DNA from: CAZMCC01 sp964564695
GTDB lineage: Bacteria > Planctomycetota > Phycisphaerae > Phycisphaerales > UBA1924
Reading direction: 5' to 3'
Assembly: GCA_964564695.1 (NCBI GenBank)
Contig: CAZMCC010000124.1
Span: 1-9,198, forward strand
Length of the DNA: 9,198 bases
Shown here in pieces: positions 5,681 to 9,198 of the stretch (within the stretch, counting starts at the first letter, position 1; every line of letters starts with the position of its first letter). A program made the position numbers and the translations under genes. The notes beneath the pieces were generated by a model. That model saw only the letters and a program-made list of their open reading frames with translations. It searched no databases and was not told the origin of the DNA.

Positions 5681-5884
5681 AGCGTCCTTGCAAACCCGGC
5701 CAGAAACGTGTCCGTCGCGGCCGGGGCGGGGGGAAGTCGCTGTCAGTCGCCGTCCGTGGCGACGAAGTCGAGAGCGGGCGTTGCTCGTCCATGAGCGCGG
5801 CCGTGGTCGGTAGGGGAGTCAGCGTTGCGCCCGGGCGTCCGTGCCCGGGCGTGGGAGTCGAGGGGGTCGAGGGGGGAGGAAGGG

Positions 5885-6364
5885 CTAGTCCTTGTCCTTC
5901 TGGAGTCGCTTGATGAGATCGGGGAGAGCGGCGAAGCGCTGGGCCGCGCTCTTCTCCCAGGCGGTTCGATCGTGGACCTCGAGTCGAGAACGTGCGCCGA
6001 CAACGACGACGTCGCGCTCCGCGCCGAGCTTGACGAAATCGAGGAGCGGCTTGGGGATCGTGATGCGCCCCGCGCTGTCGGGCTCAATCCTCTCGGCGAA
6101 GCCGAAGAGGTCCGACTCGAGCCGCGCTTCGTCTTCGTTGAGCGTGAGCGAGTCGTTGCCTTGCTGCGCGAGGGTGTGGAATCGTCCTTCGGTGTAGAGG
6201 CGGAGGTGGCCAGTCGGCCAGGGCAGGCAGTACCAGGCGGCGCCGTCGCGAACGGCGTCCCATTGGCCGCGGTACTTGGCGGGAATCGCCAGGCGGCTCT
6301 TGGCGTCGATCGTGAGATGTGCGCTGCCTGTAAAGAGCACAAGGGGGTCGCTCCGGTGACGCAT
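5885..6364 (-). CDS. mraZ: MraZ, transcriptional regulator of the division/cell wall cluster
   Basis: MraZ is an AbrB-fold DNA-binding protein that in other bacteria forms rings, binds repeats before its own operon and represses the division and cell wall genes. The 159-residue product has the two expected tandem half-domains: DAKSRLAIPAKYR near residues 18-30 and DSAGRITIPKPLLDFVKLG near 93-111, the positions where the family has D-x-K-G-R-x-x-I-P and D-x-x-G-R-x-x-I-P. Length is normal. The start at 6364 (MRHRSDPLVLF) is chosen because GGAGG (plus 6373-6377) sits eight bases upstream; the frame extends to 6421 without support. Unusually, no rsmH, ftsL or penicillin-binding gene follows: the downstream 750 bases are noncoding and end at a terminator. 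The C-terminal LQKDKD is encoded by a doubled AAGGAC, the motif also found in the loops downstream. Confidence 0.93.
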   Translation of the reverse strand: MRHRSDPLVLFTGSAHLTIDAKSRLAIPAKYRGQWDAVRDGAAWYCLPWPTGHLRLYTEGRFHTLAQQGNDSLTLNEDEARLESDLFGFAERIEPDSAGRITIPKPLLDFVKLGAERDVVVVGARSRLEVHDRTAWEKSAAQRFAALPDLIKRLQKDKD

Positions 6365-6569
6365 GGGAGTATCCTCCACTTCGCCACACATTGCAACACC
6401 CGGCGACAGACTTTGGTTCAATTCACCGAAAGATTGGGTGATGTTTGGATTTTCGGGCGGTTCGTGTGGAAATGATGTTGATATCTCGTCCGGAAAATGT
6501 CGGTTCCTGTTCGGGATGCTAGGGACGGCGAATGACCAGTGGCAGCGTCGCTTCGTTTACCATCTGCCG
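6365..6569. promoter_or_regulatory. Divergent intergenic region between mraZ and the zinc-ribbon gene
   Basis: About 200 bases separate mraZ from the divergently read membrane gene, so at least the mraZ promoter must lie here. The part from 6400 to 6500 is AT-richer than its surroundings. Close to the mraZ start the minus strand reads GTGGCGAAGTGGAGGA, two GTGG units eight bases apart; known MraZ sites are usually spaced by ten, so this is only suggestive. No convincing -35/-10 pair was identified. Confidence 0.35.
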
Positions 6570-7172
6570 ATGGGTGCGGTCGCGGCGTGGTCTGAATGGG
6601 CGTGGTGGACTGCAGGCTGGGGCCTTGCCGCGCTGGCGTGCCTGTTGTTGTTGTGGGCGGTAGCCGGCGATCGGCGCCGGCGTGCGGCGCGTCGGTGCGC
6701 CGGGTGCTGGTACGACATGGCGGGCTTGGGGCTGGTGTGTCCGGAGTGCGGGCGAATCGCGGTCGACGAGAGCGAACTGCGTCGTCGCCGTCGCCGGTGG
6801 CGCTGGTCGGGTGCGGCGTTCGTGCTCGCGGTCATCGCGATGCAGGTGGCGGCCCAGCCTCGGCGCGCGGGAGAGGGGTGGACGCGGGCGGCGCCGACGA
6901 CGATGCTGGTGCTCCTTGCACGGCCGCCGGGGCAGTCGGGCCCGATCAATGCCGCGATCGCGGCGCGTCCTCATGCGAACTGGCAGCTTGCGCTCGCGGA
7001 GTGGATGACGTTGCGCGTGGGAACGCGAGAGGTGGCGGGTTGGGCGCGGATGCGCGAGAAGTGGCCGGCGGACACGGTTGGGCATGTCGTGATCTCGAGT
7101 GAAGCGCTTCGCACGGACTTCGGGTGGATGAGCTCACGGCCCGGTGGTCGGAGCGGCGGGAGCGGTCGGTGA
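6570..7172 (+). CDS. Membrane zinc-ribbon protein, N-terminal half of a frameshifted gene
   Basis: The 200-residue frame carries the N-terminal half of the same family as the intact gene at 7891-9123. ATG 6570 is chosen because it aligns with that gene's start; both are preceded by TACCATCTGCC. The frame runs upstream to 6363, but that part has no counterpart. Residues 7-33 form a transmembrane helix after a Trp-rich WSEWAWWTAGW. A four-cysteine zinc ribbon follows (C43, C46, C57, C60; RCAGCWYDM...CPECGR). A basic stretch RRRRRRWRW precedes a second membrane helix, and the outside part contains RAGEGWTRAAPT, WMTLRVG and MREKWP. After about 7121 the frame turns into Arg/Gly-rich sequence and stops, while homology continues one base back in the frame opening at 7124. 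The function of the family is unknown. Together with the next entry this is a broken gene, or a sequencing or programmed frameshift case. Confidence 0.7.
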   Translation: MGAVAAWSEWAWWTAGWGLAALACLLLLWAVAGDRRRRAARRCAGCWYDMAGLGLVCPECGRIAVDESELRRRRRRWRWSGAAFVLAVIAMQVAAQPRRAGEGWTRAAPTTMLVLLARPPGQSGPINAAIAARPHANWQLALAEWMTLRVGTREVAGWARMREKWPADTVGHVVISSEALRTDFGWMSSRPGGRSGGSGR

Positions 7173-7735
7173 CACTGGTTGTGCAGTCGCCGCGTCTGGA
7201 GCTTGGCCTGCCGCCGCGGCCGCCTGGGCGATACTCAGAGCCGCTCGAGTTCACGCTCGAGGCGCATGGGTACGTCATCGGGCGGTGGGAGCACGTGGTC
7301 GAGTATGACGTTGCCCCGATCGACGAGGTTGTCGGGCCGGTGGACTCGCCGGAGATGCGGTCCGCGATCCGCGAGGCGTTGCACGTGGAGATGTCGGATC
7401 AAGGGTCGGCGACGCTGTTTACGCTCGTGTGCGATGCTCGGCCGGCCGGGCTCGGTCCGGTGCATCTCGCGGCCGAGGTCCTTATCGACGGGAAGGTGGC
7501 GGGTTCGCTGGCGTACGACGAGTTCGGTGTGCTGGCACCCCGATCCAAAGACGTCGGCCCGCACTATGTGCTCTCGACGAAGGAGGATCGGCGCGAGTTT
7601 GCGAGAGAGAGCATCACCCTCCGGATTACGGGGGATCAACGGGCCGCGGTCGAGGACTTTGACGCCGATCGGTACTGGTCGGGGACGATGGACGTGGCGT
7701 TGGCGGAGTTGATGCGGACTCCGGAACAACGGTGA
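7124..7735 (+). CDS. C-terminal half of the frameshifted zinc-ribbon protein
   Basis: The 203-residue frame overlaps the preceding one by 49 bases and continues its homology. It matches the C-terminal half of the protein at 7891-9123: VIGRWEHVVEYDV against TIGQWNVDVEYEV, GPVDSPEMRSAIREAL against RPMDSPELREKIRRSL, GLGPVHLAAEVLIDGKVAGSL against GLGSLHVQGDVLLDGRVVGKL, and ITGDQRAAVEDFDADRYWSGTM against VTGDQRAALQDFYAEGYWSGTM. The GTG at 7124 is only the first possible start and no ribosome site precedes it, so independent translation is doubtful. No catalytic motif is visible; the domain is probably outside the membrane. One base lost near 7100-7125 (or two gained) in a G-rich stretch would explain the break. 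The region around the break is also shorter than in the paralogue by some twenty residues. Confidence 0.65.
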   Translation: MDELTARWSERRERSVTLVVQSPRLELGLPPRPPGRYSEPLEFTLEAHGYVIGRWEHVVEYDVAPIDEVVGPVDSPEMRSAIREALHVEMSDQGSATLFTLVCDARPAGLGPVHLAAEVLIDGKVAGSLAYDEFGVLAPRSKDVGPHYVLSTKEDRREFARESITLRITGDQRAAVEDFDADRYWSGTMDVALAELMRTPEQR

Positions 7736-7890
7736 GGCGCCGGTGCCCGGGGTCGGGCGCTTCGCCAGACCCCGGCCGTAGGTCAATGGACATGGGACCG
7801 CAAGCGGACCCGAACCCCGGGTCTGCCCAGAGCGGCCGACCCGGGGCACCCGCAGCAAGGGAGAGGGGGGCGTCGCCACTACCATCTGCC
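7736..7890. other. Palindrome-rich spacer between the zinc-ribbon paralogues
   Basis: CCGGGGTC (7747-7754) pairs with GACCCCGG (7768-7775) around an inner GGCG/CGCC stem with loop CTT; GACCCG (7807-7812) pairs with CGGGTC (7818-7823). A 13-base sequence at 7742-7754 also recurs inverted at 7838-7850 with one mismatch. There is no T-run. The hairpins directly follow the broken gene and may end its transcript without a U tract. Confidence 0.45.
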
Positions 7891-9123
7891 ATGCTCGCGG
7901 CGGCGACGTGGGATTCCTGGGTGTGGTGGGGGATGGGGTGGACGCTGGCCGCGGGCGCGGCGGTGGTGCTGCTGCTGGCGCTGTTTCGGGATCGGGCCCG
8001 CGGGCGGCTGCGGTGCGGGCGGTGCTGGTACGACATGAGCGGGGCGGAGGAGCTCACCCCCCCCACGTGCCCCGAGTGCGGGCGCGTCGCGGCGGGCGAG
8101 CGTGCCCTGCGGCGGACGCGACGCCACTGGACGTGGGCAATCGCGGCGGTGGCGATCGGGCTCTTCGGGTGGCAGCTCACGGCCCCGCGGCGCGACGGCG
8201 AGGGGTGGACCCGGATCGTGCCCACGCGGGCGCTCAAGCTCGCGGCGCTGGTGACGAACGGGTGGGCGGAAGATCCGGTGCGGCCGATCATCTTCTCGCG
8301 AGAGATCGGGGGAAGTGCGACGGCGCTCGCGGCGTGGATGGAACTGACGATGGACGAGGCTGGGGCGTGGCGGGCGGTGCGGACGCGGGCGAAGTGGCCA
8401 AAGGGCGAGGTGGCGCGGGCGATGTTTGACGACGTGTCGGCGGCTACGCCGGTGACGGCGTTCTGGAGCCTGGTGGCCGCCCGACGAGACGACCCAGAAT
8501 TGTCGATGGAGCGATTGCTGCACCCGCCGACGGCGCGGATCTCGCGGCTGACGTGGCGGCCCAACGACGGCGACGAGGAGATCGTGCTGGCGCTGCGCGG
8601 GTTGGGGCGCCATCGGGAGCGGATGGTCGTGAGCATCGAGTGCGACGGGTCGACGATCGGGCAGTGGAACGTCGACGTGGAATACGAGGTGGTGGCGTCG
8701 CTGAACGAAGCGGTGCGGCCGATGGATTCGCCGGAGCTGCGCGAGAAGATTCGGCGGTCGCTGCGGGCGCGCGAGTCGAGGTCGCCGGAGCGGGCGAGCT
8801 TCGACCTTGTGGCGGGCGAGAGCGTGGCGGGGCTTGGATCGCTGCATGTTCAGGGGGACGTGTTGTTGGACGGGCGGGTGGTGGGCAAGCTGGTGAACGG
8901 CGGCTTTGCGGTTGAACCTCTGTGGGCGCTGGGAGAGGGAGGGGCGGAGCCGGGCGTCGTGGTGGCGTTGTCGGGGGAGTTGCGCGAGTTCCCCTTCGAT
9001 GCGGTGACGCTGCGGGTCACGGGGGATCAGCGGGCGGCGCTGCAGGACTTCTACGCGGAGGGGTATTGGTCGGGGACGATGGAGATTTCGTTGAAGGAGC
9101 TGTTGCGGCTGTGGGATAGGTGA
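7891..9123 (+). CDS. Membrane zinc-ribbon protein of unknown function, intact paralogue
   Basis: The 410-residue product starts at ATG 7891, chosen by alignment with the neighbour; the open frame reaches back to 7732 but through the palindromic spacer. In order: a Trp-rich start WDSWVWWGMGW, transmembrane helix 1 (about residues 14-32), a zinc ribbon (C42, C45, C60, C63; CGRCWYDM...CPECGR), a basic turn RRTRRH, transmembrane helix 2 (about 79-96), and a large exported or periplasmic part with RRDGEGWTRIVPTR, RPMDSPELREKIRRSL, GSLHVQGDVLLDG and a strongly conserved end VTGDQRAALQDF with GYWSGTMEISLKEL. Similar C-x2-C-x-Y-D...CPECG ribbons near membrane helices are frequent in planctomycetes, but their role is not established. 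No good ribosome binding site is seen. It contains about 200 residues matching the broken gene in front, which marks a tandem duplication. Confidence 0.85.
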   Translation: MLAAATWDSWVWWGMGWTLAAGAAVVLLLALFRDRARGRLRCGRCWYDMSGAEELTPPTCPECGRVAAGERALRRTRRHWTWAIAAVAIGLFGWQLTAPRRDGEGWTRIVPTRALKLAALVTNGWAEDPVRPIIFSREIGGSATALAAWMELTMDEAGAWRAVRTRAKWPKGEVARAMFDDVSAATPVTAFWSLVAARRDDPELSMERLLHPPTARISRLTWRPNDGDEEIVLALRGLGRHRERMVVSIECDGSTIGQWNVDVEYEVVASLNEAVRPMDSPELREKIRRSLRARESRSPERASFDLVAGESVAGLGSLHVQGDVLLDGRVVGKLVNGGFAVEPLWALGEGGAEPGVVVALSGELREFPFDAVTLRVTGDQRAALQDFYAEGYWSGTMEISLKELLRLWDR

Positions 9124-9147
9124 GGGGGAGTGGGGGGTGGGGGTGGG
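9124..9147 (+). other. G-quadruplex-type sequence
   Basis: Four G tracts of 5, 6, 5 and 3 bases (9124-9128, 9132-9137, 9139-9143, 9145-9147) are separated by AGT, T and T. This fits the standard quadruplex pattern with very short loops. It begins immediately after the stop codon of the preceding gene and ends four bases before a possible start codon. Confidence 0.6.
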
Positions 9148-9151
9148 TGAC

Positions 9152-9198
9152 ATGCTCAAGCCGCTCTGGGCGAATGCCATTCAGTTACGCGAGGCCGG
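9152..9198 (+). CDS. Possible start of a further gene, 3' partial
   Basis: ATG at 9152 opens a frame to the window edge reading MLKPLWANAIQLREA. The composition is protein-like, and the G-rich sequence GGGGGTGGG before it could serve as a poor ribosome site. Fifteen residues are too few to assign a family. Confidence 0.35.
   Translation, partial: MLKPLWANAIQLREA

Larger units (their letters stand above)
5185..5884 (-). ncRNA. Candidate structured noncoding RNA or long mraZ 3' UTR with GGAC loops
   Basis: These 700 bases contain ORFs only of low-complexity, shifting-composition type, so no protein is called. Seven hairpins have loops beginning GTCC on plus: 5260-5276 (6-bp stem), 5424-5443 (7 bp), 5481-5493 (4 bp, inside a 12-bp stem with one mismatch at 5463-5475/5498-5510), 5612-5631 (7 bp, inside a 9-bp stem at 5595-5603/5637-5645), 5746-5763 (6 bp), 5783-5796 (4 bp) and 5828-5851 (9 bp). 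On the minus strand their loops read AGGAC, AAGGAC, AGGAC, ACGGAC, ACGGAC, ATGGAC and ACGGAC. More unpaired copies lie at 5514, 5524, 5684 and 5710. The stems differ in sequence while the loops agree, as expected for a protein-binding RNA such as a CsrB/RsmZ-type sponge. The region starts at the mraZ stop and ends at a minus-strand terminator. RNase P RNA, tmRNA and SRP RNA signatures were looked for and not found. Confidence 0.45.

Noticed and set aside
5196..5813. A 205-codon plus-strand frame starting in the GTG repeat
   Set aside because: It begins with a run of Val from the microsatellite, has no ribosome site and shifts in composition; the hairpins explain the region better.
5185..5884. 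RNase P RNA, tmRNA, SRP RNA or tRNA in the noncoding region
   Set aside because: None of the conserved strings (GAGGAAAGTCC core, CCA-type acceptor end, GGTTCGA T-loop) was found on either strand.
6365..6385. MraZ operator made of GTGG units before mraZ
   Set aside because: Only two units at eight-base spacing were seen and they overlap the ribosome site; known operators have three or more at about ten-base spacing.
7879..9180. A 433-codon minus-strand frame opposite the intact zinc-ribbon gene
   Set aside because: Its product is dominated by Arg, Pro and His, as in shadows of GC-rich genes, while the plus-strand protein has a clear zinc ribbon and a paralogue.
1..9198. CRISPR array, insertion sequence or phage genes
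   Set aside because: No regularly spaced direct repeats, transposase motifs, terminal inverted repeats with target duplication or phage structural genes were seen.

Overview
The window is high-GC bacterial DNA, most likely from a planctomycete of the Phycisphaerae type. Three things point there: two secreted proteins ending in a PTPGA...LLGLGGL...RRRR sorting tail (a PEP-CTERM variant common in that class), two membrane proteins carrying a C-x2-C-WYDM...CPECG zinc ribbon, and a B12-dependent ribonucleotide reductase containing the peptide GGTGVPPV. The assignment is an inference from protein style, not from a database search.

Layout. 2-2020 (+): the C-terminal part of nrdJ, open at the left edge and carrying three in-frame copies of a 24-bp palindromic element. 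2021-2523: a strongly folded 3' region, a terminator-like hairpin with a T-run, an AT-richer patch with promoter-like boxes, and a 31-residue small ORF with a very good ribosome binding site. 2524-4035 (+): two tandem paralogous secreted PEP-CTERM-like proteins, both with GTG starts and nearly identical Shine-Dalgarno sequences, closed by a textbook terminator at 4092-4125. 4234-4461 (-): a probable remnant of an NTF2/SnoaL-like protein without a start. 4462-5019 (-): a small protein resembling the DUF1579/calycin type. 5127-5884: about 750 bases without a credible protein, closed by a large hairpin with a T-tract in the minus direction. 5885-6364 (-): mraZ. 6570-7735 (+): a membrane zinc-ribbon protein split by a frameshift. 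7891-9123 (+): its intact tandem paralogue. 9152-9198: possibly the start of another gene.

Two observations stand out. First, the 24-bp element in nrdJ is palindromic, is a multiple of three in length, has no stop codon in any of the six frames, and lies in loops or linkers of an essential enzyme. It behaves like the protein-coding palindromic elements known from Rickettsia. Second, downstream of mraZ at least seven hairpins have unrelated stem sequences but loops that all begin GTCC on the plus strand. Read in the mraZ direction the loops are AGGAC, AAGGAC, ACGGAC or ATGGAC, which match the ANGGA loop motif bound by CsrA/RsmA proteins. This region ends at a terminator for that strand, so it could be a CsrB/RsmZ-like sponge RNA or a regulatory mraZ 3' UTR. 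That function is an inference; the conserved loops on differing stems are directly visible.

The genes do not form one pathway. nrdJ makes deoxyribonucleotides, MraZ is a DNA-binding regulator normally tied to the division and cell wall cluster (absent here), and the remainder are secreted or membrane proteins of unknown function.
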